Positions 35,644-47,222 of a stretch of 64,000 nt of DNA are shown one piece after another. Made by a program: the position numbers and the translations under genes. A model generated the notes under the pieces. The model saw nothing but the letters and a program-made list of their open reading frames with translations. It searched no databases and was not told the origin of the DNA. The DNA is from Epiperipatus broadwayi (Eukaryota > Onychophora > Udeonychophora > Euonychophora > Peripatidae): positions 15,743,490 through 15,807,489 of the forward strand of contig JAQFVV010012400.1 in the NCBI GenBank assembly GCA_028023455.1, given 5' to 3'. The first letter of the stretch is position 1; every line of letters begins with the position of its first letter.

Positions 35644-35687
35644 ACCAATATACATATTTCATGCTAAACCAGCAATCATCAGTTGGT
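35644..35687 (-). ncRNA. type I hammerhead ribozyme, family B, all core bases intact
   Basis: On the minus strand: ACCAA (35687-35683), CTGATGA (35682-35676), stem II with TGCT paired to AGCA around a GGTTT loop, GAAA (35660-35657), palindrome-like stem III, A as the cleavage-site base, then TTGGT (35648-35644) which pairs perfectly with ACCAA. Cleavage would fall between 35649 and 35648. A U-U mismatch closes stem II on the core side. Only 44 nt long, like minimal metazoan hammerheads whose weak stem III may require dimers. Confidence 0.75.
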
Positions 35688-36307
35688 CCAGATTACCATC
35701 TCTACACATATATGTTATAAGTGCTCAGATATATATTAAGAAAGCCAATCTTCATACTTTAATGGACAGACTTCAATCCATTCCACAATCCAACTGTTCA
35801 ACCGTCCATCCAATTGAAAATCTGATGATGGAATGCTCAAAGGCCAACCTAAGACTGAGATTCTTGTCACACCCATGTTGACCTAAGGTCAATCTGACAC
35901 CTCATACACAGGACATAATCCATTTAATACAAGGGATGGGCAGACATCTCTACTATGTAATAATTGAAACACACGGGCTTATTATATACCTGTGTTTATA
36001 TATGTAATATATAGGGTATATGAGCATAGACTATTATATAGTAGAGATGTTTGCCCATCCCTTGTATTAAATGGATTATGTCCTGCGTATGAGGTGTCAG
36101 ATTGACCTTAGGTCAACATGGATGTGACAAGAATCTCGGCCTTAGGGTGGCCTTTGAGCATTACATCATACAGATTTTCAATTGGATGGATGGTTGAACA
36201 GTTGGAGTGTGGAGTGGATTGAAGCCTGTCCATTAAAGTATGAAGATTGGCTATCTTAATATATATCTGAGCACTTATTGTATATATGTGTAGAGATGGT
36301 AATCTGG

Positions 36308-36351
36308 ATCAACTGATGATTGCTGGTTTAGTATGAAATACGTGTATAGGT
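36308..36351 (+). ncRNA. type I hammerhead ribozyme, family B, slightly mutated
   Basis: ATCAA, CTGATGA (36313-36319), stem II TGCT/AGTA with one G-U pair, GAAA (36335-36338), stem III TACGTGT, then A and TAGGT. Stem I pairs at four of five positions. It is the mirror copy of the motif at 35644-35687. Confidence 0.65.
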
Positions 36352-36682
36352 GATTATTTATTTTTTCAACATATATGTGTTCAAGCGTATCAGTGTTATG
36401 AGATGGTGTGGAGAGTGGTGGGTCATGTGAAAGCTTGTGCTCATATACCCTATATATTACATATATAAACACAGGTATATAATAAGCCTGTGTATTTCAG
36501 TTATTATATGAACTATTATAAAGTACAAAAAATACTCCAAGGATTCAGTTTATATTATAAAATGTTTAGATTGTTTTAAATAATAAACAAATGTCATATG
36601 TTGGAACTACAAAGAATAAATTGGCAACAAGATTAAAACAGCATTTAAATGATATAAATTCTGCAATTTATGATCATATGAA

Positions 36683-37694
36683 AGATTTGAAATCCCAGGC
36701 ACTCTTAAACCTGTAGCCTAATTGTAAATATAGGGTATTTGAACTCAGACTTTCAAGCCCTTTCACTATCCACATCTCATACTACTGATGCACATGACCA
36801 CACACATGCAGAAAAGATATGTATTTCATGCTAAACCAGCACTCATCAGTTGGTCAAGATTACTATTTTTCATACAGATATATAATCAGTTCTCAGTCTA
36901 TATTAAGATAGCAAATGCTTACACTTTAATGGACAGGCTTCAACCTACTCCAACTCTTCAGTCATCCATATCATTGAAAATCTGATGATAGAATTCTCAA
37001 ATCCTATGCTGATGCCAATATTGCTGTCATGCCCATATTGACCTGAAGTCACTCTGACTCCTCATGTATAGGACAGCATTCATTTAAATACATGGAAGAG
37101 GAATGAGCAGAATGCAGGCTTAATATCTAAGATTTGAAATACCAGGCACTCTTAAACCTGAGATAGTGTGGTTAGTGAAAGGGCTTGAAAGTTTGAGTTC
37201 AAATCCCCTATATTTACAATTAGGCTCCAGGTTAAGAGTGCCTGGTATTTCCAAATCTTACATATTAAGCCTGCATTCTGCCTATTCATCTTTCATGTAT
37301 TTAAATGGATGCTGTCCTATACATAAAGGGTCAAGAGTGATTTCAGTTCAACATTGGCATGACAACAATATTGGGATCAGCATGGGATTTGGGAATTCTA
37401 TCATAAGATTTTCAATGATATGGATGGCTGAAGACTTGGGAGGTTGGAGTAGGTTGAAGCCTGTCCATTAAAGTGCAAGGATTTGCTATCTGAATATAGA
37501 CTAGTACTGATTATGTATATGTATGAGAGATAGTAATCTGGACCAACTGATGAGTGCTGGTTTAGCATGAAATATGTATATTAGTGATTATTTATCTTTT
37601 CTGCATGTGTGTGGGTCATGTGTATAAGTAGATGGAGATAGTGTGGATACTGAAAGGGCTTGAAAATCTGAGTTCAAATCCTCTATATTTTGGA
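36683..37694. mobile_element. family B foldback element with 10-bp target-site duplication
   Basis: ATCATATGAA occurs at 36673-36682 and 37695-37704; between them lies an inverted repeat (about 36684-37130 against 37135-37690). Arms include a tRNA-B-box-like GAGTTCAAATCCCC, a CCAGGCACTCTTAAACCTG-type block and one hammerhead each. The left one (minus, about 36824-36849) lost its stem I partner by a deletion; the right one is at 37542-37585. It interrupts the PLE GIY-YIG coding region. Confidence 0.75.
37542..37585 (+). ncRNA. type I hammerhead ribozyme, family B, best stem II
   Basis: ACCAA (37542-37546), CTGATGA (37547-37553), stem II GTGCT/AGCAT around GGTTT (five pairs including G-U), GAAA (37569-37572), stem III from TATGTAT, cleavage base A at 37580, then TTAGT. 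Stem I has one mismatch in five. Core bases are all conserved. Confidence 0.7.
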
Positions 37695-38204
37695 ATCATA
37701 TGAATAAATTTAAACAAAGTCTTTAAAATAGAATCTTTTGAATGTATTAGATCATATTATGAAAGAATTATAAACAAAGAAATTTATATTAATGAAATGG
37801 AACCTATAATAAATACGTTGTTAATTGAAAAAGAAAATAATAGGTTGATTTAATTAAATAATTATAGGGAATTATTTTAAGAAAGGTATTTAAGAAACAA
37901 ATATAATGGAAATTTAAGATTGTTTGTTAAAAGAGTTTTAAGTTAAGAGGTATTTGTATTTGTTATATGTATTGGATTATTGTTGAATATTTGTATTTAT
38001 ATTTATTGTTTTTTATGTATTTTTTAGTTGTTCCTTGATAAAGACTATAAAAGAATATAGTCAAAACGTTGGCGTATTTTTTGTAGTTTATAATAGTTGA
38101 TTTAATAAATCAAGATTTATAAAGAAGTTTGAATGTGATTTGTTTTGTATATATATTGAAATTAATGGGCTATTTTTAAAATAGAAGACTGTTATTTTAT
38201 AAAT

Positions 38205-39031
38205 GTAGATGATAACAATCAACTCTTAAGCTTTTAACAATCTCAACTTGTAGTCAAGGCAATCTCCCTTAACAATAAAGGTGATTCACTTTTACCTATA
38301 ATCTGATATTTTTATATAGACACTAAAGATTGTAACTTGACCATTGAATAATTTGCTTTATTGCCTTAGTAACTATATAGTTTATATGGAATTTGGAAAT
38401 TATAAATGACTGTTTATTAATCTGCTTTCAGAATTTGGAAGTAATAATTGACTATTAGTCTGCTTTTAGAACAGATTATATTTGCCTGATTTGCATTATT
38501 AATCTGACACTCTTTGATCAAATTGCAATTATTGATAGGTCAAAAATTGGTTGATATCGTCTATATTTATAAACCTATTAAAGCATTGAGTAATTAGCTA
38601 TGATTATGGGGTTTAAATATTGCCCCGAAAGCGCTTAGCTATAAAACATTATTTAAATAATTAAAGGAAGCTTCATCCGTTTATATGTATTTAACATATT
38701 TATATTTATTATTTAATTGTCTTAGTAAATATATACTTTATATGCAATTTGGAAGTTCTAAATGGCTATTTATTAGCCTAGTTTCAGAACTTGGAAGTTA
38801 TAATTGACTATTTATTAGTTTGTCTGATTAATGCAGTTTGTTTAAATTTATTTGCATTATTAATCTCACACTCCTTGGTCAAGTTGCAATATTTTCTGTC
38901 TATATAAACATATCAGACCATAGATAAAAATGGTATCACCTTTATTGTTAAAGGAAATTGCTTTGACTACAGGTTGAGATTGGTGATAGCTTAAGGGTTG
39001 ATTGTTATCATCTGCATTTATAAACCTATTA
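38205..39031. repeat. family C repeat cluster with inverted copies
   Basis: 38,210-38,350 matches the head of the 33,690 unit in the same direction, 38,350-38,560 matches its tail in the opposite direction, and 38,690-39,031 is an almost complete inverted copy. The arrangement suggests repeated inversion-duplication, like families A and B, although no hammerhead core is seen. Confidence 0.65.
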
Positions 39032-39046
39032 AAGCATTGAATAATT

Positions 39047-39156
39047 TTTTTTTTTTTCATATGTCATATCACCCGGGAGGCAAACCCACAACCATCTGCA
39101 ACCAACTACTTGCTTGCAAGGTGGCTGCGATGACTTCTCAGCTAACAACGCTTGAC
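39047..39156 (-). mobile_element. tRNA-derived SINE with poly-A tail and 15-bp target-site duplication
   Basis: AAGCATTGAATAATT flanks the element at 39032-39046 and 39157-39171. On the minus strand it starts near TTAGCTGAGAAG (A-box-like), has GTGGGTTTGCCTCCC (B-box-like, spacing about 60 bases) and ends in a run of A (plus-strand T run at 39047-39057). It is much GC-richer than its surroundings and only about 110 bp long. It is inserted in the family C copy. RNA polymerase III promoter function is inferred from the box matches only. Confidence 0.65.
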
Positions 39157-39171
39157 AAGCATTGAATAATT

Positions 39172-40039
39172 GGCTTTATTTTCTTAAGAACAACTGCAAT
39201 GGGTAGAATACAGTGGTAACAAATTCATGCATCTGCTTGTTAACAAATGATAGATTGTAATTATATTGAACATATTAATTCACTTGATAGATTATTGATT
39301 AGATATTTGCAGATCTTTTTTTATAAAGAGAAATTTCATAAAGCACATCAAAGTAATATTTTTCAGGAAGACGCAACTTGAACACTAAATTTAGCAATTT
39401 TGCTTCAATTACATACTTATTGCAATAGCAATGAGATATTTATTCTTTTTTATTTCCATTGATTTTTATTGTTGCATATTAGTGTTTAATTTATCAATAT
39501 TTTTTAAAATAGACTTCACAATGTTAATCATGACATGAGATTGGATGTCAATTTTGAATATTCGTTTCAGATTTTTTTACTTGTATTTTATAATTTTTTA
39601 TATATGCTGAAAGTTTAATTTAAAGTATTGAAACATAATTGTACCGTTTTGTTATGAATGCTATATTAGAATTTTATTGGGTATCTGAAGTTTTTAGAGT
39701 TATCATATATATTTCTTTTTTGCTTGCTTTTTCTAAGCATAGCTTGTTGCTAATAATCGACTCTAGTTATGGTCTTCATGTATAGATTAAACTGTTAATA
39801 TAAAGAAGAAACTGAATAAATAAGTGACTTTGTATCAACAATGGCATTGCTAGAAGTACAGCATTGTAAATCTGATTAAAAGTATTTCATCCTCTTTAAT
39901 TTATTTAAAGAAAATAAAATAAAGTCTACTTTCTAAAGAATTACTAAAACATATATGTGTAAGTTAATTATAAATTATTTCCCAAACAGAATAATTTAAA
40001 ATATTAATATTATATATATAAAAAAGATAAGACTTGAAG
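39172..40039. other. intron DNA, no gene recognised
   Basis: AT-rich sequence between the SINE and the second Gypsy relic. No structure identified. Confidence 0.5.
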
Positions 40040-41790
40040 AGTTTCTTTTTTCACTTGTAAAATCCTTTTCCATGGATTATTTTAGTCACTTGAATTCACC
40101 TTCAGACAGACAACTTAATTTGCATGGTAATCCAAATGCACTGAGAGACATTTAATTTTGCGCTAATTTTATCCAATTTAGCACAAACTTTAAATAAGTA
40201 TATTGATAATTTGCTTTCAGTTTCCACAGTTATCAAGATGTTGTCAAGATATAGAATAACATCTTTCATACTCTGAAACAAGCTATCTATTTGCCTAAAA
40301 CATGTTCGGTGCTATTGTTATCACAGAGTAATTTATTGCACTTAAAAATAATCCTAGGTGAGTGCATATACTTTATAATTCAGCCATTCTAATCATGACT
40401 GGAATGTGATAGAAAATGGTTTGTTTTAGCAAAAAAATTTGTTTTCTGTAATGATACTATTATCTCTCTGCTGATTACTGAATAAGATCTTTCATTGGTG
40501 TAGTTATTGATCTTTGTGATAATCTCCGCATATATGAATGGTCCTGTTTGGCTTCTGTGTGACAATTGTAGTTACCCAAGATGGCCTTTCCATTTTCAGA
40601 GTTAAAACACCCTTTAATCAGCTCATCAATTCTTCTACTTTTGACCTTAACATAAATGTGACATGTGATCTTCATGAAAATTATTGCATCTCCTTTACCA
40701 GTTCTATGTTTACTGGCTGTGTTTCTAACTCTGCTGATCCTGACTTAAATAACTGTGGGTATTTAACTCGGACCGCAGACTCTAATTGTACCTTTTTAAT
40801 TATGTCAATGCAAATTCCCTATACCTTGTACCAGTTTCTTCCAAAAATAGGAATGAAGTCACGCTTCATCATATAAAGGAATAGAAATCTTTCTCTGGAT
40901 TTTACCTTAGCAAGTATCATTACTTTTTCATGTATCTTGATTGTGTTACCATTTACATTAGTGACTGTTTTCTTAAGTGTAATATTCTTTTTCATTTCCA
41001 AATTATTATTCAATCACTCTATGATATTAATAACAATCCTGTACTGCTATCTATCTCCGTAATAATTTTTTTCTCATAAATATGTATGTCAAATAAAATA
41101 TGATTATTGTCCTTTTCTTGGCATTTCCCATGATTTAGAGTCCGAACATAAGCCTGTTTTACTATTTTTGTCTTTACTATGACAGACATGTGATGTGTCC
41201 ATTTAAATCACAAACATGACATCTTTAGTTTTTAAACCTATAGCTTTTTTTCAGATGGTCTTTCGATTGATAGCAATTACATATGCAGGCTTTATTTAGA
41301 CTTGGGTGATTTGAAATTTCAGTTTCTGTTTGCTTATTGCTGAGGGAGTTTTTAGCGTATCCTTAACGTTTTGAAATTTCATAGCATTTTCTGTAACTAA
41401 TTTATGGTCTCTATATTTCTCAAGTGCATGTGGCTCATGCAAAAGAACTTGCCTTAGCTTATTGTCGATCATTCCCTATAACGCTTGATTGGGGAGCATA
41501 TTATCTTGCTTGGCATTAAAGTTCCATTCTTTAGCTAATGCTCATAATACCATGTTGTAATTTTGCTATTTCTTGCATAGTGCTTGACTCTTATTTTTAA
41601 ATTTTAACTGTGCCATCAACTTGTCTTTTAATTCTAGATATGGTATTTCTTTGGGAGGTTTTGGTTCATAGAGTCAGTTCACCATTTGTAGGACCTTCTG
41701 TCTTTAACTTATCTATGCTTTTCATCAACATATATCTCTTGGTTGTTTTCTATTCTCTCATGTCAGCCATTTGATGGCATTGATGCTAAT
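40040..41790 (-). mobile_element. Gypsy-type retrotransposon relic: gag, protease and reverse transcriptase pieces
   Basis: On the minus strand, from right to left: a gag C-terminal region (41,330-41,770), a decayed zinc knuckle pair (CICNCYQSKDH and CHVCDLNGHITC, about 41,190-41,290), a protease remnant where ITEIDSSTG stands for the usual E-x-DTG active site (about 41,050), a block ending FIPIFGRNWYKV like the LLGRDWL linker after the protease (about 40,830), then reverse transcriptase pieces including ICGDY near 40,530 and VILYLDNILITVETESK near 40,200-40,260, where YxDDIL has become YLDNIL. Several frameshifts and the altered catalytic motif make it inactive. LTRs are not clearly visible. 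Confidence 0.7.
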
Positions 41791-41859
41791 CAAAAACACA
41801 TACATATTACGATTCCGGGCCGGGCCTGTGATTTGTAATAGGAAATTAGAGGAACTAAT

Positions 41860-42690
41860 AGTAAATAATATTACTATTTAAAAAACAAAAATTTAGAAAT
41901 TCACATTAAATTTAAAAATGATACCCAAATAATTGACGTTTTTTGGACAGTAATTACTCATAAAATGGGTTGTTTTTGTTTGTGTGTATCTATAAAAAGT
42001 TACGGTATTTTTTTAATAGAAAATAATATGCAATTATACATTTTTCAATTTACACAAAATTTCTACATTCACGCTAAATTTAAAAATGATACTCGAGTAA
42101 TTTGCTTTTTTTTTTTTGATAGTAATTAATCAGAAAGTGAATTCTTTTTGTTAGTGTGTATGTATAAAAAGTACCATTCTTTAAATACTACATTTAAAAA
42201 TGATACCCGACTATTTTGCATTTTTTTTTTTTTTGGACAGTAATGAATCAGAAAGTGGATTGTTTTTGTTAGCGTGTAGATATCAAAAGTAATATTATTT
42301 AAATACTAAATTTAAAAATGATACCCGAATAACTTTTTTTTTGGTATTGACAGTAATTAATCAGAAAGTGGGTTTTATTTTCTTTGTGTGTATATATATA
42401 TAAAATTTAAGGTCTTTTTTGAATAGAAAATAATACACAATTCTACATTATTCAATTACCCACAACATTTAAAAATTCACACTAAATTTTCAAATGATAC
42501 CCAACTAATTTGCTTTTTTTTATGGACAGTAATTAATCAGAAATTGGGTTTTTTTTTTGTTAGTGTGTATATATAAAAAGGACCGTCATTGAAATACTCA
42601 ATTGAAAAATGATACCTGATTAATTTGCTTTTTTTTTTGGACTGTAATGAATCAGAAAGTGAGTTATTTTGTTAGTGTTATAACGGAACG
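41860..42690. repeat. minisatellite, about 110-130 bp period, six copies
   Basis: Each copy has the block AAATTTAAAAATGATACCYG, then ACTAATTTGC followed by a T run, GGACAGTAATTAATCAGAAA, a GTTTTTGTTAGTGTGTA block and TATATAAAAAGT. Copies start near 41,905, 42,078, 42,192, 42,305, 42,480 and 42,597. A related two-copy array is at 45655-45905. Confidence 0.75.
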
Positions 42691-43225
42691 AACAATTCAC
42701 TTGGATATATCTATCAGATCAACAATCAGCTGGTTCGATCACAATGTGTGACCAATTTATACCAAGTCTATATGTGATGATAGACCTATCTATCGAGCCC
42801 CAAACATTGTTGGTGCCAGATATAACGGAACGAACATTTAGCACTTGGATATATCAACAATCAGCTGGTTCGATCACAATGTGTGACCAACTCATACAAA
42901 GTCTATATGTGATGATAGACCTATCTATCGAGCCCCAAATGTTGCTGGCACCAGATATAACGGAACGAAACAATTTTCATCATTAGATATAATGGTTATA
43001 AAAGATTCTCCTCATACACCCCCCCTAATACCTATCACACTAGTCACGCCAGTCGCTAATTCGATCTTTAGCGGTGTGTAGTCCCACTACACATCGTGCA
43101 TCCACGTTGGTCGACAGATATAATGGACGGAACAATTAGCACTTGCCCCAAAAGTTGATGATGCCAGATATAACGGATGGAATGATTACAACCAATCCCC
43201 AAACATTGCAAACACCAGATGTAAT
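42691..43225. repeat. LTR-like repeats ending in GCCAGATATAACGG
   Basis: A roughly 140-bp block starting ATAACGGAACGAACA is repeated at about 42,690 and 42,820, nearly identical. Further, shorter versions of the junction CCAGATATAACGGA or CCAGATGTAATGGA occur at 42,950, 43,110, 43,160 and 43,215. The TGTAAYGG-type start preceded by a CCCCAAA...GCCAGA block is reminiscent of Gypsy LTR edges, so these may be fused LTR ends. No coding sequence. Confidence 0.45.
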
Positions 43226-45654
43226 GGATGGTCAACTAACTTGCAGACTGTACTACTATGCAGATGTAGCAATATGGTGAGGGGATAAGTTAATATACTC
43301 TAAATTATTACCCCTAATGAAATAATCTGCAAAGACCTACCAGGCTTAGAAGGGAAGAAAGTTGCATCCAACTATGTTCAGACTGTGGGTCATCTGATAA
43401 AGTGCTAATGAGAACCCGATGAAATGCTTAACCAATGATTGCATACCCTTTAATTGACTAACTCTATCCCTATTTAATAATATTAAATGCAATTTAGGTT
43501 AGTTCATCCACTTTCCCCCTTTTTAATTCCGTTATTCCCTAATATTCAAGCCCAGAGAGAATATTGCTTTTAACTCCTTTAGCAGGTATGAACAGATATA
43601 CACAGCAACTCCTGCACCTATATATAGGTTACAACTAGCATTTATAATATTTGTTTTATTTTCAAGCTTTTATATAATAAGAAAAATAGATGTGTGTGCA
43701 TGTATAATTATTTATAAACTGTGGAATGTCAGGACAACTCAATAAACCAGAGACCGGAATAATATAAACTCTCAAACATTTATTAACAATAATAAATATC
43801 AAGTATAACGACAATAGTAATGATAAAAAAAAATATATAAAAAATATAATAATCATCATATGTACATGTGTCACAAGTGAACCTCTACCATCTTACTAAT
43901 TAATTATCCTCTAGATCCAACCCTTATACCCCATGGTAGAAATCCACATATGTCACTCATTCTCTGCAAATCATAATTATATAGAAAAATCAACTTTAGT
44001 TATTTAATATAATTGAGATGCTGGCTAGCTAAATTATATATTTACAAATGTTAATCTATTTAACAAGTTTCCCCAATTTATATATATGATAGAGACAGAT
44101 CCCAGTTGATTAGTCAAACATACTAGAAAATATACGTACACGGTTAATCACAAAATAAAACATATAATATGTATTCTGTATGTGTTGTAATTTAACCTAT
44201 ATATAAATTTAAAGAATCTTACCTCAATATTTATGTGGATGACCTGATGTGAAGCAGGTGGCTATACCTAAATTTTATTTATAATGAAAATATAAAAAAT
44301 ATCAAAATGAATAATCCCCCCTTTTCTTCTTTGCTAATTCTGAAAGATGTGGCTTCAGCATCAGAGTGTGAAAATACAACAGATAATATAAATAAATAAA
44401 AAATAAACAAAAATTTACAATATTGATTCTTTGATAAAAAAAAAAAAATTGTAATTGGAATAAAGTTTATAACAATCATCATAATAAAAGCAGTAGTAGC
44501 TGATAGTTAGGCAAGTTGTTCTTCAAAGCAGTTTCACTTAGTAAATCATTCTCCTTAGCAAGGATAGATAGGTACAATGGTGTCTCCTGTAGTTGTGTTT
44601 AATGGCAAACATCTTGATCCTCATTTGATTCACCATAATGTATTCCAATCCTTGTTTACTTTGGACTGAAGGCATCTTCTTGTGTGTTTACAATAAAGTA
44701 GAAATATATATATATAGATATAATGCAGCTGGCAGGAAAATACCATGACACACAATAGCATGTTTTGCTCTAGCCCATTTTCATATTAAAGTACATTTTA
44801 ATAATTATTTATAATCATATATTTTTTTATTAATAATATTGAAGCGCTTATATATATATTAAGAAAATTATTTCATTTTTCTTTCTTCTCCAATTTTTAG
44901 CAAATTTAATTCTCGTTATTGTTTTTGAAAAGATTTTTTAAAAAAAAATTCTAATTTACTCCAACAACTTTTTAAACACGATTTAATTATTTAAGAATTA
45001 ATCAGTTATTCTTACTTCTTTTCACTTTCTGTCCCTTGAATTTGATAAACTTTTAGTTACAGTATTCGATTTTTAAAATGTTTATAATTTAACTAAAAGA
45101 AAAAGTAAAATTCCATTTTAGCGTTCGAAATTTTTAGTTTTAATTGCTGTCTTTTGTTACAGTTATTATAACAATAAGAAGAACGATTTGTAAACTGTCT
45201 TTTGTTTTTATACATTTCACGTGCGTAGATTTTCAGGAACGCCGATATCTTTAACTGCCTATTGTTTAAATACATTTAGATTTATTATAAATAAAAAAAA
45301 ATATTAAAATAATAAAATCAGTTTTATTTTCACACATATGTACCCACCTAATTAACTTCAAGTCATCCCACATTATATATATATTAATTAATATTCAATT
45401 TTAAATTAAAAAATATATATATACATTACAGTTTATTTAATCAAATAGTTTTATATATATACAATAGTACTTTCTAAAATATTGATCGTATTTTATTTTA
45501 TAAATATAATAATTTATTGTGTATTATATGTATATAGGTAATAATAATAACAAATAATAATCTTCCCACTATTACTATAAATTCCAAATGGATTGGATTC
45601 AATAAATATGCTTGATCTTTTTAGGAATGTGTGCATTGTAAGCTATCCTTTACA
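43226..45654. other. unassigned DNA, no gene recognised
   Basis: The first part (43,230-43,560) is GC-richer and may continue the LTR-like region. The rest is AT-rich with CA/TA runs and no coding similarity. Confidence 0.4.
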
Positions 45655-45905
45655 GTGTGTATATATAAAAAGTACCGTAATTCAAACACTAAATTTAAAA
45701 ATCAAACCCGACTAATTTGCTTTTTTTTTTTTGGACAGTAATTAATCAGAAACTGGGTTGTTTTTGTCAGTGTGTAGATATAAAAACTAATCTTATTTAA
45801 ATAGTAAATGTAAAAATAATACCTGACTAATTTTTTTTTTTTTGGACAGTAATTAATAATTAGGCACTGGGTTGTTTGTGCGTATATATAAAAAGTACTT
45901 GTCAC
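45655..45905. repeat. second copy of the minisatellite, two units
   Basis: Units starting near 45,672 and 45,790 carry the same AAATTTAAAAATSAAACCCG, T-run, GGACAGTAATTAATCAGAAA and GTGTGTATATATAAAAAGTA blocks as 41860-42690. The array ends abruptly at TACTTGTCACGG. Confidence 0.7.
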
Positions 45906-47222
45906 GGACGAATTCTCGCGAAAACGTTACTTTTCGCGTGATCGTCGAAATACTGCTCTTCCACACCCTTAAAAGCAATTTTTGAAGGTTACACATCCAT
46001 AATGGAACCTTCACGACATTGTTAATAAAGTTACAATGTAACAGTAGGTTAGAGCACTTGAAAAAAAAAAAACTTTTGTAATGAAATTTTAAATAATTTC
46101 GACAGGCTAAAATCCACACCCTCTCACACGAAAGTATAGAGAAAGTAGACATTCTAGCATTACGATAAAGTTAATAACACAACCAACTATGGCAGCCAAT
46201 AAAGGCATTTGTCTGTGATTTTAGCATAGAAAAAAGCCAGATCGACTAGCCGGCGAGGACTTTCTGTGTTTTATTGTAGAAAGAAGCCTCTTAGATTGGG
46301 TGTAGGACGCTGAAATGGTATATTTCTAGGAATTGACCTAGAAATAGCACCATCATGCGGCTGATATGATAGAATAGAAAACAACCTATCTCTCTATATG
46401 TTCCACATAAAGACATTAATCCATTGTATTGTTTGCAACAATTTCATTTATAGAATTATTCTTTAGTGGCATTTTTTATATAGAAATTTGACTATGGCAT
46501 TCTTTTTATAGACAACAATAATGAATGCAATTTCTTTTCTGCTTTCTAACTCAGTGTGCTAGTGTACTTCTTTACAGATTCTTTTACTGTCAATTGTGCC
46601 AATACGCTTTTTTACAGGTTTTTGAATGATCAATTGTGCCAATCTGCTGTATTCCCCAGGGATATTCTTTACAGTATCAGTTGAATCGCATCAATGAATT
46701 TGGAATAAAGAAACATTAATGTAAATAAAACTTAAGAGTTTATTCACTCTTACCAAAATAATATATGTATATAAGTAAATGAAAATTAAAGCATTTAATT
46801 TTCTTAGAAAATAAAATCTCTAATTTTAGAATTATCTTCAATTGGTGTGTGTATAAATTCTTTACATGCATGTTTAGCAAACATTGTCCATTAATGTATG
46901 TCATCTCAACCTAATAACTTTTAAGCACACACAATTTTCTAGATTATCTGCAGTTTTATATCAGTTTCTGCATTAATCGGAATATTTTAGTAATGAAAAG
47001 TAGAAAGCTATTCATATGCTGTGTGACTGTAACTACATTAAATAAAATACACTATGTTATAACAATTACAGATAGAACAAATTGCTCATTCAAATAAATA
47101 ACACACTTTGGAGTGGAAATCTGTTTTTTTAAATTTGATTATGTGAATCAATTAATTTCCATTTTAGGAATTAAAGTGCAGTTTAATCTGATTTTATTTT
47201 AATAAATGGAAATATTAATAGC
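45906..47222. other. LTR-like GC-richer segment then AT-rich DNA
   Basis: From TGTCACGGACGAATTC at about 45,899 to about 46,700 the DNA is GC-richer and non-coding. It begins with a TGTCACGG-type sequence as many Gypsy LTRs do. A perfect 10-bp hairpin (TATTTCTAGG with CCTAGAAATA) lies at 46321-46346. The rest is featureless. Confidence 0.35.

Larger units (their letters stand above)
35536..36500. mobile_element. family B foldback element with 17-bp target-site duplication and two hammerheads
   Basis: TTATTATATGAACTATT flanks the element exactly at 35519-35535 and 36501-36517. The inside is a long inverted repeat (about 35541-35965 against 36040-36450) with a short unique centre. Each arm holds one hammerhead motif, pointing outwards (35644-35687 minus, 36308-36351 plus). 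The duplication length suggests target-primed reverse transcription. The host site is the 3' tail of a PLE. Confidence 0.8.
35460..38150. mobile_element. two Penelope-like element ends head to head, each split by a family B insertion
   Basis: The plus copy (about 36560-38150) encodes YVGTTKNKLATRLKQHLNDI near 36596-36655, the start of a GIY-YIG endonuclease, the domain that marks PLEs, and after an insertion IESFECIRSYYERIINKEIY near 37730-37790. It ends with a PLE-like 3' tail: CTTGATAAAG, hairpin GACTATA-TATAGTC, AAAACGTTGG at 38033-38072, then a TAATAGTTGATTTAATAAAT box. The minus copy covers 36545 down to 35460 and matches that tail. Family B elements are inserted at 35536-36500 and 36683-37694. 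No reverse transcriptase domain remains. Confidence 0.7.

Noticed and set aside
35815-35850. ATCTGATGATGGAATGCTCA as a hammerhead core
   Set aside because: CTGATGA is present in a family B arm, but there is no GAAA block and no stem I; the true motif of that arm is at 35644-35687.
36275-36472. 65-codon minus-strand ORF, similar to one at 35514-35720
   Set aside because: Both are the same repeat read from two inverted arms. The similarity reflects the foldback element and not a protein family.
38033-38072. TTGATAAAG, hairpin, AAAACG read as another hammerhead
   Set aside because: The hairpin and AAAACG resemble stem II plus GAAAC, but the CUGANGA block is absent and no stem I strand pairs. 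The motif fits a PLE-type 3' tail better.
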